Positions 40,246-49,704 of a stretch of DNA of 64,000 nucleotides are shown here, in pieces. The stretch comes from Mesobacillus maritimus (lineage in GTDB: Bacteria; Bacillota; Bacilli; Bacillales; Cytobacillaceae): NCBI RefSeq assembly GCF_023715205.1, contig NZ_JAMBNR010000013.1, positions 100,448 to 164,447 of the forward strand, in the 5' to 3' direction. The translations under genes and the position numbers were made by a program. Under the pieces are notes generated by a model that worked only from the letters and a program-made list of their open reading frames with translations, did not search any database and had not been told where the DNA came from. Position 1 is the first letter of the stretch. Every line of letters starts with the position of its first letter.

Positions 40246-40929
40246 ATGTTAAAGAAAAAAGGTCAAGTGTTTCCGCGCATTTTGGTCTATTTAGTAGGTC
40301 TGCTTGTGATGGCACTGGGGATTGTCTTACTGTTAAAAAGTGATTTAGGAGTAGCACCATGGGATGTTCTTCATGTAGGCTTATACTATCAATTCGGCCT
40401 CACGATTGGAACTTGGTCGGTGTTAGCAGGGTTTTTCATCCTTACGCTTTCAGCATTGATTGCAAAGGAATTTCCTCAAATCGGTGCGTTTGTAAATATG
40501 CTATTGGTCGGGACATTTATAGATCTCTATTTACTCCTTCCATTTCTAGTCACACCAGAATCCCTTATCGGCAGAGCAATATTATTTTCTGTGGGGATTT
40601 TGTTATTAAGCTATGGAATGGGGATTTACATTTCAGCACAGTTTGGGGCAGGCCCTCGTGATAGCTTAATGATTGCTTTAGCCGAACGGACAGGCTGGAA
40701 AATCAGGACCGTTCGAAGCATCATTGAAATTGTGGCTTTGTTTATTGGATGGAGATTAGGCGGTCCAGTTTTTTGGGGGACAATCGTCTACAGTATAACG
40801 ATTGGACAGATATCCGGTTTTGCCTTGCCACAATGTCAGAGGGTAACTGATTTTTACCTTGCTAAATTGGAACAAAAACAAAAAAGTAAACATATAGGAG
40901 ATAAAACGAATAGGAGTGCTGTTTTATGA
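40246..40929 (+). CDS. YczE/YyaS-family integral membrane protein
   Basis: The 227-residue protein has about five or six predicted membrane helices. LVYLVGLLVMALGIVLLLKSDLGVAPWDVLHVGL and YISAQFGAGPRDSLMIALAERTGWKIRTVRSIIEI are the tandem half-motifs of the YczE/YyaS/YitT-like family. Function is unknown; relatives have been linked to lipopeptide synthesis regulation. The ATG follows GGTGAC. Its stop overlaps the cymR start by four bases (ATGA), so translation is coupled. B. subtilis, as recalled, has cymR directly after yrvN without this gene. Confidence 0.85.
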   Translation: MLKKKGQVFPRILVYLVGLLVMALGIVLLLKSDLGVAPWDVLHVGLYYQFGLTIGTWSVLAGFFILTLSALIAKEFPQIGAFVNMLLVGTFIDLYLLLPFLVTPESLIGRAILFSVGILLLSYGMGIYISAQFGAGPRDSLMIALAERTGWKIRTVRSIIEIVALFIGWRLGGPVFWGTIVYSITIGQISGFALPQCQRVTDFYLAKLEQKQKSKHIGDKTNRSAVL

Positions 40930-41348
40930 AGATATCAACTAAAGGTCGCTACGGAATGACAATTATGATCGAGTTAGCAAAAAATCATGGAGAAGGTCCT
41001 GTATCGCTTAAATCGATTGCACAAACACATAATTTGTCTGAGCATTATTTAGAGCAACTAGTTGCGCCACTTAGAAATGCAGGCTTAGTACGAAGCATTA
41101 GAGGAGCTTATGGTGGATATGTTTTAACCAACGAGCCTTCGAAAATTACCGCAGGCGATATTATTCGCGTTTTAGAAGGGCCAATTGTCCTCGTCGAGGG
41201 GATTGAAGATGAAGCCCCTGCACAAAGAGAACTATGGATTCGAATTCGCAATTCGATCAAATCTGTACTAGATAATACAACGATTGAAGACCTGGCGAAT
41301 CATACGAATGACCAAGGCGTTTCGGATGCCTATATGTTCTATATTTAA
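40926..41348 (+). CDS. cymR: Rrf2-family repressor of cysteine metabolism CymR
   Basis: CymR, with CysK as partner, represses sulfur uptake and cysteine synthesis genes when cysteine is plentiful. The 140 residues form an Rrf2 winged helix: MKISTKGRYGMTIMIELAKN, SLKSIAQTHNLSEHYLEQLVAPLRNAGLV (recognition region) and RSIRGAYGGYVL (wing). The iron-sulfur cysteines of IscR-type relatives are absent, which supports CymR over IscR. RBS AGGAGTG lies inside the upstream membrane gene. A cysteine desulfurase gene follows, as in B. subtilis. Confidence 0.93.
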   Translation: MKISTKGRYGMTIMIELAKNHGEGPVSLKSIAQTHNLSEHYLEQLVAPLRNAGLVRSIRGAYGGYVLTNEPSKITAGDIIRVLEGPIVLVEGIEDEAPAQRELWIRIRNSIKSVLDNTTIEDLANHTNDQGVSDAYMFYI

Positions 41349-41435
41349 TCAAGATTTAACAAACACTATACTCGTAAAAGAATAATAAACCTACAAAGGT
41401 TTTAACGTATACGAACATTAAAATTAGTGATATAA

Positions 41436-41463
41436 GCTCTTTTCTCAGTGTTGAGAAAAGAGC
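41436..41463. other. Perfect 12-bp hairpin between cymR and the desulfurase gene
   Basis: GCTCTTTTCTCA (41436-41447) and TGAGAAAAGAGC (41452-41463) pair exactly around GTGT. No T tract follows. It lies just before the RBS at 41473 and carries the AGGCTCTTTTCTCA end motif of the interspersed elements. Confidence 0.7.
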
Positions 41464-41486
41464 CTGATCAGAAGAAGGTGTCAGAT

Positions 41487-42629
41487 TTGGAAAGGATTTA
41501 TTTAGATCATGCAGCTACATCCCCTCTTCATCCTGAGGTGATTAGTAGGATGATAGCCGTCATGGAAACGCAGTTTGGTAATCCGTCTAGTATACATTCC
41601 TTCGGGCGTGAAACAAGACATATTCTTGATGAGACTAGACAGGTTTTAGCAGACAGTATCCATGCTAAACCAACAAACATTATTTTAACGAGTGGTGGAA
41701 CAGAAGCTGATAATCTAGCTGTCATTGGTTACGCAGAGAAAAATCAACATTTAGGGAAACATATCATTACAACCCAGATCGAACATCACGCTATTCTTCA
41801 TAGCTGTCAGGAACTAGAGAGGCAGGGATATGAAGTAACGTATTTACCTGTTGATGAAACAGGGGTTATTTCGGTTGCTGAATTTCAGAACGCGTTACGA
41901 GATGATACGATCCTAGCGACCATTATGTATGGAAACAACGAAGTTGGTAGCATTCAGCCTATTAAAGAAATCGGTGAACTATTAAAAGAACATCAAGCGA
42001 TTTTACATACTGATGCGGTCCAAGCCTATGGTGTTGAAAAGTTGGATGTGAACGAGTTACAAGTTGATATGTTATCCGTTTCTGCGCATAAAATTAACGG
42101 ACCTAAAGGAATCGGTTTTCTTTATGTAGCCGACGGAATTTCACTGTCTCCAAGGGCTTTTGGTGGTGAACAGGAACGAAAACGCAGGGCTGGGACAGAA
42201 AATGTACCAGCGGTTGCTGGGTTTCAAGTAGCAGTAAAAATTGCAATGAAGGAACAAGAAGCGAAGCAAAACCTATACCGTGAATTCAAAACACTCTTTA
42301 TTGATTGTTTAAAAAGTGAAGATGTCACATTTGAAGCGAACGGTTTACTTGATAAAAGTTTGCCACATGTTTTAAACTTAAGCTTTCCGGGAACGAATGT
42401 CGAAGCCATGCTTGTAAATCTAGATTTAGCTGGAGTGGCTGTTTCGAGTGGTTCCGCATGTACAGCAGGTTCGATTGATCCGTCACATGTCTTGGTAGCG
42501 ATGTTTGGAAAAGATTCAGAACGCATAACCAATTCTATTCGATTTAGTTTTGGATTAAACAATACAAAAGAACAGATTGAAACTGCTGCTAAGGAAACAG
42601 CAAAAGTAGTGAAGCGGCTCGTAAAATAG
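41487..42629 (+). CDS. yrvO: Cysteine desulfurase (IscS/NifS class) paired with MnmA
   Basis: This PLP enzyme releases sulfur from cysteine. In B. subtilis YrvO passes it directly to MnmA for 2-thiouridine in tRNA. From TTG at 41487 the protein has 380 residues, starting with ERIYLDHAATSPLHPEV. The PLP lysine is in SVSAHKINGPKGIGFLY and the catalytic Cys in VSSGSACTAGSIDPSH. The frame is open from 41448, but that start lies inside a hairpin; GAAGGTG 7 bases before 41487 supports the TTG, with GTG at 41478 as an alternative. mnmA follows 42 bases later. Confidence 0.94.
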   Translation: MERIYLDHAATSPLHPEVISRMIAVMETQFGNPSSIHSFGRETRHILDETRQVLADSIHAKPTNIILTSGGTEADNLAVIGYAEKNQHLGKHIITTQIEHHAILHSCQELERQGYEVTYLPVDETGVISVAEFQNALRDDTILATIMYGNNEVGSIQPIKEIGELLKEHQAILHTDAVQAYGVEKLDVNELQVDMLSVSAHKINGPKGIGFLYVADGISLSPRAFGGEQERKRRAGTENVPAVAGFQVAVKIAMKEQEAKQNLYREFKTLFIDCLKSEDVTFEANGLLDKSLPHVLNLSFPGTNVEAMLVNLDLAGVAVSSGSACTAGSIDPSHVLVAMFGKDSERITNSIRFSFGLNNTKEQIETAAKETAKVVKRLVK

Positions 42630-42662
42630 AAATCGGAAAAAGTATGAGAACAAGCGAGGTGA

Positions 42663-43787
<1,125 letters not shown>

Positions 43788-43920
43788 TTGAGGGGCTTTT
43801 TAGATTGTTGTTAAGGAATTTTATAGGTGAAGCTCAAATTTTAAGCTTTTTTCATAAATGTTGCTGTTAGCTAGGAAAACCATAGTAAGCAACAAAGTCT
43901 AAGACAAGTCCTGATCAAAT

Positions 43921-43957
43921 AAATCCCTGGTCCCTTTGTGGTGACTAGGGATTTTTC
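43921..43957 (+). terminator. Terminator of the desulfurase-mnmA transcript
   Basis: AAATCCCTGGTC (43921-43932) pairs with GACTAGGGATTT (43943-43954) with one wobble, followed by TTC. Confidence 0.82.
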
Positions 43958-44012
43958 AGGTGGAAAGAAAAAATATGGTATACTTTTTTCGTAAAGATTG
44001 GAGTGATTATAG

Positions 44013-44678
44013 ATGGATAAAAACCAAAAAGGTATTGAATATATGCAACAAGGAAAATGGGAGGAAGCGGCAAAGGTGTTCGTGGAAGCCATTGAAGAGG
44101 ATCCTAATAATGCCGTCGCACATATTAATTTTGGAAATGTCCTAACGGCTGTTGGGGAAACCGAAAAGGCGATGAAGTTTTTTGATCGCGCTCTTGAGCT
44201 CGATGAGAATGCTGTAGCTGCATATTATAGCAAAGGAAATTTATTTTATGAGATGGAGCGTTTTTCTGAGGCAAAAGAGAACTTCGAGCTGGCGATGAAA
44301 AAAGGACTTCAAACAGGGGACAATTATTTTATGTTAGGCATGAGCTTAATTCAACTTGAGCAAGGCCGATTAGCATTGCCGTTTCTCCAAAGAAGTACAG
44401 AATTACTTGAAACCGATGCGGAAGCATTTTTTCAATATGGCTTGTGCCTAGCGCAAACGGAGTATATTGATGAAGCAATCTCACAATTGGAAAAAAGTGT
44501 TGAATTAGACCCTACCCACGCGGACGCATTTTATAATCTCGGAGTAGCCTTTGGTTTTAAGGAAAAGGCAGAAAAAGCATTGGAAATGTTTGAGCGAGCA
44601 CTTGAAATTCAGCCAGACCATTTACTTGCAGGTCATGGTAAGAAATTAATTGAACAGGCTATTGAAGAGAATCAGTAA
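44013..44678 (+). CDS. yrrB: Tetratricopeptide repeat protein (YrrB-like)
   Basis: The 221 residues are made of about six consecutive 34-residue TPR units (KGIEYMQQGKWEEAAKVFVEA, AHINFGNVLTAVGETEKAMKFFDRAL and later repeats). TPR stacks are protein-binding scaffolds; the partner is unknown. B. subtilis YrrB at the same position has a similar length and a published TPR structure. The ATG follows GGAGTGA, and recD2 begins 34 bases later. Confidence 0.9.
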   Translation: MDKNQKGIEYMQQGKWEEAAKVFVEAIEEDPNNAVAHINFGNVLTAVGETEKAMKFFDRALELDENAVAAYYSKGNLFYEMERFSEAKENFELAMKKGLQTGDNYFMLGMSLIQLEQGRLALPFLQRSTELLETDAEAFFQYGLCLAQTEYIDEAISQLEKSVELDPTHADAFYNLGVAFGFKEKAEKALEMFERALEIQPDHLLAGHGKKLIEQAIEENQ

Positions 44679-44712
44679 TACAGAAATGAGCGAGATTGGG
44701 GGGGGATAACGA

Positions 44713-47166
44713 ATGGATAAGCAGGATGCTCTCGATTTATTTTCGGAACAAGGTAAATATCTAAAAGGCAGGCCAATTGTCACCATCTTTCATAATGACC
44801 AGAATTTGTATACGGTAATGAGGATTCGAGTGGAAGAAACAAATGATGAATATGATGATAAGGAAGCGGTGGTCACAGGTTATTTTCCTGCGATTCATGA
44901 GCAGGAAACGTATGTTTTCTTTGGAGAGTTTACCGAGCATCCAAAGTTTGGCCCCCAGTTTCAAGCCACTCACTTCCGTAAAGATTTGCCGCAATCAAAA
45001 CAGGGGATCATTACATATTTGTCTAGTGACCTTTTTAAAGGGATTGGAAAAAAGATTGCCGAGAGTATTGTCGATACACTAGGAGAAAACGCCATTACAA
45101 AAATCATGGAAAACCCTTCGGTCCTAGACGGGGTGCCAAAGTTAAGCCCTGAGAAAGCGAAGACGCTTTACGACACCATCTATGAACATCAAGGTCTCGA
45201 GCAAGTTTTAGTTGGATTGAATCAATATGGTTTTGGTCCGCAATTATCAATGAAAATTTATCAAGCTTATCGTGAACAAGCTCTTGAAATCATTGAGAAA
45301 AACCCATTTCAACTGGTTGAGGATATTGAGGGCATCGGATTTGGTCGCGCTGATGAACTTGGCCGTCAATTGGGGATGAAGGGAAGTCATCCAGACCGAA
45401 TCAAAGCGGCTTGTCTTTATGTATTGGAATCCTCTAGTGTTCAAGGTGGGCATGTGTACCTTGAAGCAGAGAATTTATTGCCTGAAGTGAAAAGCTTATT
45501 AGAGCAAAATGAACCACAAGAAATTCAGTTTAGTGAGATTTCGAATGAAATTATCAAGCTAGGTGAAGAAGGGAAAATTATTGTCGAGGACCAAAAGATT
45601 TATCTTCCATCGCTTTACTTCTCTGAAAAAGGGCTCGTAAATAATATTGGACGGATTCTCAAACAGACAGAATATGAAAACCAATTTCCTGAATCGGAAT
45701 TTCTTCTTGCATTGGGAAACCTTGAGGAGCGTTTAGGTGTTCAATACGGTCCTACACAAAAGGAAGCAATTCAAACCGCATTAATGTCACCAATGATGAT
45801 CTTGACTGGTGGCCCCGGGACAGGAAAAACGACCGTTATCAAAGGAATTGTTGAACTTTATGCAGAGCTCCATGGGTGTTCACTCGATGTTAATGATTAT
45901 AAAAAAGATGAACCTTTCCCATTTATCCTATGTGCACCAACGGGCCGGGCTGCAAAGCGAATGACTGAATCGACAGGCATGCCGGCAGTCACTATCCACC
46001 GATTGTTACGTTGGAACGGGGCCGATGGATTTGATCATGATGAAGACCGACAGCTAGAAGGGAAAATTTTAATTGTCGACGAGTCCTCAATGGTTGATAT
46101 TTGGCTTGCCCATCAATTGTTTAAAGCATTGCCAGATCACCTTCAAGTAATTCTGGTTGGCGATGAAGATCAGCTTCCGTCTGTAGGGCCTGGACAAGTA
46201 CTTAAAGACTTATTAGATTCTAATCGTATTCCAACTGTGCGACTAACTGATATCTATCGACAAGCTGAGGGGTCTTCTATCATTGAACTTGCACACCAAA
46301 TCAAAAAAGGGACCTTGCCAACAGATCTTGTTGCCCAGCAAGCAGACCGTTCCTTCATTCGCTGTGCCTCAGGGCAGATTGCCCAAGTGGTGGAAAAAGT
46401 AGTGTTAAACGCAAAGAAGAAAGGATTTACGTCAAAAGACATCCAGGTGCTAGCCCCAATGTATCGTGGTCCGGCTGGGATTGATCGTTTAAATTTACTA
46501 ATGCAGGAAATTTTCAACCCCAACAAGGATGGTAGTAGGAAGGAAATTGCGTTTGGAGATGTCAAATACCGTGTTGGAGATAAAGTCTTACAGTTAGTGA
46601 ATCAACCAGAAGCAAATGTCTTTAATGGTGATATGGGAGAAGTTGTTGCCATTTTTTACGCGAAAGAAAATACCGAAAAGCAAGATCAAGTTGTGGTCTC
46701 GTACGAAGGCAATGAAGTCACTTATACACGTCCAGACTTGTCGCAAATTACTCATGCTTATTGTTGTTCGGTCCATAAATCTCAAGGTAGTGAGTTTCCG
46801 ATTGTAATTTTGCCTGTCGTAAAAAGTTATTTCCGCATGCTTCGTCGTAACTTACTTTATACCGCAATCACAAGGAGTCAACAGTTTTTAATTCTGTGTG
46901 GCGAAGAAGAAGCCTTTCGATTAGGCATTGATCGCGTGGATGACACAAGGCGAAATACGACGCTTGCTGAAAAATTAAGCGAAACTTTATCACCAATAAG
47001 AAATAATGAAACAAAAGATCAAGATACAGTTCAAAACGCTGAAATACAATCACCATCTGGAAAGAAGGAGGATTTTGATTCAGTTGAGCAACTCATGACC
47101 GTTGATCCGATGATTGGAATGGAAAACCTTACCCCTTATGATTTTATGGAGGAAAGCGGAAACTAA
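44713..47166 (+). CDS. recD2: ATP-dependent DNA helicase RecD2
   Basis: This superfamily 1B 5'-3' helicase acts independently of RecBC and at replication forks. The 817 residues contain an N-terminal extension with helix-hairpin-helix repeats (about 95-230), Walker A LTGGPGTGKTTVI near residue 365, CAPTGRAAKRM (motif Ia), ILIVDESSMVD (motif II), LVGDEDQLPSVGPGQVLKDLL (motif III) and YCCSVHKSQGSEFP (motif V). The length agrees with the B. subtilis protein (about 798). The C-terminal 60 residues are low complexity. The ATG follows GGGGGGGAT. Confidence 0.96.
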   Translation: MDKQDALDLFSEQGKYLKGRPIVTIFHNDQNLYTVMRIRVEETNDEYDDKEAVVTGYFPAIHEQETYVFFGEFTEHPKFGPQFQATHFRKDLPQSKQGIITYLSSDLFKGIGKKIAESIVDTLGENAITKIMENPSVLDGVPKLSPEKAKTLYDTIYEHQGLEQVLVGLNQYGFGPQLSMKIYQAYREQALEIIEKNPFQLVEDIEGIGFGRADELGRQLGMKGSHPDRIKAACLYVLESSSVQGGHVYLEAENLLPEVKSLLEQNEPQEIQFSEISNEIIKLGEEGKIIVEDQKIYLPSLYFSEKGLVNNIGRILKQTEYENQFPESEFLLALGNLEERLGVQYGPTQKEAIQTALMSPMMILTGGPGTGKTTVIKGIVELYAELHGCSLDVNDYKKDEPFPFILCAPTGRAAKRMTESTGMPAVTIHRLLRWNGADGFDHDEDRQLEGKILIVDESSMVDIWLAHQLFKALPDHLQVILVGDEDQLPSVGPGQVLKDLLDSNRIPTVRLTDIYRQAEGSSIIELAHQIKKGTLPTDLVAQQADRSFIRCASGQIAQVVEKVVLNAKKKGFTSKDIQVLAPMYRGPAGIDRLNLLMQEIFNPNKDGSRKEIAFGDVKYRVGDKVLQLVNQPEANVFNGDMGEVVAIFYAKENTEKQDQVVVSYEGNEVTYTRPDLSQITHAYCCSVHKSQGSEFPIVILPVVKSYFRMLRRNLLYTAITRSQQFLILCGEEEAFRLGIDRVDDTRRNTTLAEKLSETLSPIRNNETKDQDTVQNAEIQSPSGKKEDFDSVEQLMTVDPMIGMENLTPYDFMEESGN

Positions 47167-47191
47167 AAATGTTCGGAAAGGTGGGCTCGCT

Positions 47192-47713
47192 TTGCGGACA
47201 TTTTCTCTATTAAAGGGTCTTCCGGTAATCGACTTCAAAAGTGGAACCAAGCTTGGTGAAGTCTCTGACGTGAGTGTATCGCATGAGGGAAAAGTGGAAG
47301 GTTTGCTTTTAAAAAAAGGCAAACTCTTTAAAAAGACCTACCTGATAAAGGTAGAGAATATCCATTCTTATCAAGCGGATGAGGTTTTGATTGACTCTCA
47401 GGACGTTATTGAGCCTATAACGACTCCACCTGATTTCACTTTCGAACATCGTGAACCATTGAATGGGAGGATGATGTATTCTCAAGATGGGGAAGAATTG
47501 GGGCTTTTACAAGATGTATATTTTCTGGAAGAATTGGGCACGATTGTAGGGTACGAATTAACGGATGGCTTTTTTTCCGATATTACAGAAGGAAAGCGTG
47601 TGGTTCAACCCGTTGCACCTCCTGCAATCAGAAATGATGCCATCATAGTTAACGTAGAGAATCAAGTTAACGAGGTGAGCATTGATGTTAACATGCCCCA
47701 ACTGCCAGAGTAA
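47192..47713 (+). CDS. yrrD: PRC-barrel domain protein (YrrD-like)
   Basis: From TTG at 47192 the protein has 173 residues. It has two PRC-barrel domains: FSLLKGLPVIDFKSGTKLGEVSDVSVSHEGKV at about 4-70 and REPLNGRMMYSQDGEELGLLQDVYFLEELGTIVGYELTDG at about 90-145. PRC barrels often bind RNA or other proteins; no precise role is known. The frame is open into the end of recD2, but AAAGGTGG 7 bases ahead supports TTG. The position matches B. subtilis yrrD. It overlaps the next gene by 29 bases. Confidence 0.85.
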   Translation: MRTFSLLKGLPVIDFKSGTKLGEVSDVSVSHEGKVEGLLLKKGKLFKKTYLIKVENIHSYQADEVLIDSQDVIEPITTPPDFTFEHREPLNGRMMYSQDGEELGLLQDVYFLEELGTIVGYELTDGFFSDITEGKRVVQPVAPPAIRNDAIIVNVENQVNEVSIDVNMPQLPE

Positions 47714-47876
47714 AGATATCGGTAAAATTGGTATCAATCAATACTATTGTTGGAATTGCTTCATTGAACTAACCCTGTCTAAGGGAATCATTCATACTCA
47801 TCAGGTGGAAGAAGACGGCTCCTTAAGCTCCCTTGACGATTTATTTGACGAGGATGAGCGTATGTTTGGTGTTTGA
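47685..47876 (+). CDS. Small zinc-ribbon protein
   Basis: This 63-residue protein has two CxxC pairs, Cys4/Cys7 (CPNC) and Cys22/Cys25 (CWNC), that fit a zinc ribbon. An acidic tail (SLDDLFDEDERMFG) follows. The ATG at 47685 is 6 bases after GAGGTGA inside yrrD; TTG at 47682 is possible. It has no known function. Proteins of this kind occur in the same place in other bacilli. Confidence 0.8.
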   Translation: MLTCPNCQSKDIGKIGINQYYCWNCFIELTLSKGIIHTHQVEEDGSLSSLDDLFDEDERMFGV

Positions 47877-47917
47877 TGCTGGTAGCCATTGGAAATAAAA
47901 ACAAGAGGTGAAGCGAT

Positions 47918-48052
47918 ATGAATAGAATGTTAACCTCAGCATTGGTCTTTGGTGCCGGAATGGCGGCATATGGTTATATGCAGAAAAACGATATGATGGA
48001 CAAACGCCAAATGAAAAAACTTCAAAAAAGGATTACGAAAGCCATTCTCTAA
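47918..48052 (+). CDS. yrzQ: 44-residue YrzQ-like (DUF3918) protein
   Basis: The open frame begins ATG at 47918, 6 bases after AGAGGTG, and runs to TAA at 48050-48052. The product starts MNRMLTSALVFGAGMAAYGYMQK, a short hydrophobic segment, followed by a basic tail (KRQMKKLQKRITKAIL). The shape fits the DUF3918/YrzQ family of small membrane-associated proteins. Its function is unknown. A terminator follows in 8 bases. Confidence 0.75.
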   Translation: MNRMLTSALVFGAGMAAYGYMQKNDMMDKRQMKKLQKRITKAIL

Positions 48053-48059
48053 TCTGTGG

Positions 48060-48086
48060 GTCCCCTGTTTCTAACAGGGGACTTTT
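48060..48086 (+). terminator. Terminator after yrzQ
   Basis: GTCCCCTG (48060-48067) pairs exactly with CAGGGGAC (48075-48082), then TTTTG. Confidence 0.85.
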
Positions 48087-48214
48087 GAAATACAAGGAAT
48101 TCATGGGACCTTATACCAACTCTCACTAAAAGTAACTGTAGCTAACGAATTCTTCCGTTTTCTTATGAATAATCTCTACCTAACGTTTAAAAATAAACAT
48201 AAGGTGGTGAAAGA

Positions 48215-49291
48215 ATGGATATCCGGATGAGTTGGTTTTACCGTTTAGGCTTTTTGCTACTATTATTCATTGTTATTTATGTTTTTCTTAAACTACAACA
48301 GGTCTGGGCGCCATTCTTAGAAATATTCATGACACTATTTATTCCGTTTGCGGTCGGTGCGTTCATCACCTATCTTTTACATCCTGTGATTGAGAACCTT
48401 CATAACCGGGGGCTTCATAGAGGGATAGCGGTGTTTATTATCTATTCTTTGTTTTTTGGCGGCGTAGGCTTCGGCATTTATAAAGGGATGCCGGCCTTTG
48501 TGAATCAGCTTCATGATCTTGCGGAAAATACACCAGTTTTTGCAGCTTATTATCAAGAATGGGTAGATGGGATCCAGGATGAAACCTCGCGCTGGCCACC
48601 TGCGGTTAAGAATCGAATCGATGATTCCATAATAGCGGTTGAGTCGTATTTAGAGGGAGTCTTATCTGGTATTTTAAACTTTTTAAAAGGATTCCTAAAT
48701 TCGGTTGTTACGCTTGCCATCATACCGTTTATTGCTTTTTATATGCTAAAAGACTTTAATGTCATGAAAAGGGCTGTATGGTATATTACTCCATCACGTT
48801 GGCGTGAACAAGGAAAGTTATTTTTGCGCGATATCGACCGTTCGTTAGGAAATTACATCCGTGGCCAATTGCTTGTTTGTCTCGTTATTGGCGTTTTATC
48901 TACTTTGTTGTTTTTCCTTGCGGGGATGCCGTATTCACTGCTATTGGGCATCATTGTTGGAATCACCAATGTCATCCCTTATTTTGGACCGATTATTGGG
49001 GCCATTCCGGCAGTTATCATCGCTGCTACGATCTCGGGGAAGATGGTGGTTATTTGTATAATCATTGTTTTCTCACTTCAATTTCTTGAAGGAAATATTC
49101 TTTCTCCAATTATTGTTGGGAGAAGTTTACGCATGCATCCTCTTGTGATCATGTTTGCCTTACTTGCGGGCGGAGAGATTGGTGGTGTTATCGGCTTAGT
49201 TCTAGCCGTACCTGTACTTGTCGTAATAAAAACGGCGATTCTTCATGCCAAAGAGCATCTTATACGGATGAGAAGAAAGCCCGCGCAATAA
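48215..49291 (+). CDS. yrrI: AI-2E family transporter (YrrI-like)
   Basis: The 358 residues have seven or eight predicted membrane helices. Conserved AI-2E family segments include FIPFAVGAFITYLLHPVIENL, IIPFIAFYMLKDF, GNYIRGQLLVCLVIGVLST and LLGIIVGITNVIPYFGPIIGAIPAVI. Members export small molecules or act as Na+/H+ antiporters in some species; the substrate here is unknown. The ATG follows AAGGTGGTGA. The gene precedes the alaS T-box as in B. subtilis. Confidence 0.9.
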   Translation: MDIRMSWFYRLGFLLLLFIVIYVFLKLQQVWAPFLEIFMTLFIPFAVGAFITYLLHPVIENLHNRGLHRGIAVFIIYSLFFGGVGFGIYKGMPAFVNQLHDLAENTPVFAAYYQEWVDGIQDETSRWPPAVKNRIDDSIIAVESYLEGVLSGILNFLKGFLNSVVTLAIIPFIAFYMLKDFNVMKRAVWYITPSRWREQGKLFLRDIDRSLGNYIRGQLLVCLVIGVLSTLLFFLAGMPYSLLLGIIVGITNVIPYFGPIIGAIPAVIIAATISGKMVVICIIIVFSLQFLEGNILSPIIVGRSLRMHPLVIMFALLAGGEIGGVIGLVLAVPVLVVIKTAILHAKEHLIRMRRKPAQ

Positions 49292-49298
49292 TTCGGAT

Positions 49299-49328
49299 TT
49301 GACAAAAGGATTCGTGCTTATATATAAT
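49299..49328 (+). promoter_or_regulatory. Sigma-A promoter of the alaS T-box leader
   Basis: TTGACA (49299-49304) and TATAAT (49323-49328) are both consensus hexamers with 18-bp spacing. It starts 7 bases after the transporter stop. Confidence 0.9.
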
Positions 49329-49334
49329 TCGGCT

Positions 49335-49581
49335 ATAGCTTGAAATTGAAGAAAATGTTGAAAGATCGAGTATGTTACAGACCACTGATAAGAGAGGAAT
49401 TTCCATGGCTGAAAGAAATTCTCTGTGAAGGGTAGCAGAAGGCTAATCTGGAGTGCAGCTAAACACTGCCGTCATGCCGCGTTAAGGCATTATGAGAGAT
49501 GAATGTTCTTCTGACGCATTCATAATCAGGGTGGTACCGCGAGTTAGCTCTCGTCCCTGTCCAGGGATGGGGGCTTTTTTG
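49335..49581 (+). promoter_or_regulatory. T-box riboswitch upstream of alaS
   Basis: The T-box AGGGTGGTACCGCG at 49528-49541 is the consensus form. A terminator at 49546-49581 pairs AGCTC..TCCCTG with CAGGGA..GGGCT and ends in TTTTTT. Stem I runs from about 49345 to 49450 and contains candidate Ala specifier codons GCA (GGTAGCAG) and GCT (AAGGCTAA). Uncharged tRNA-Ala should allow read-through into alaS. The rest of the 49292-49704 gap is leader sequence; no gene was seen. Confidence 0.94.
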
Positions 49582-49704
49582 TGTTTTTAGGAATCCTATG
49601 TTTTGGACAACCTGCTTACTGTACTCGATTCTACGTTAGCGTCTAGTAAAGCTTAAATATTTTCTCAAAACTTTATTTCTTTTATTAAAAGGAGGAGGCA
49701 CTTG

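Noticed and set aside
41448..41486. Upstream start of the desulfurase at 41448
   Set aside because: That codon lies inside the perfect hairpin and lacks a ribosome binding site. The family N-terminus begins at 41487.
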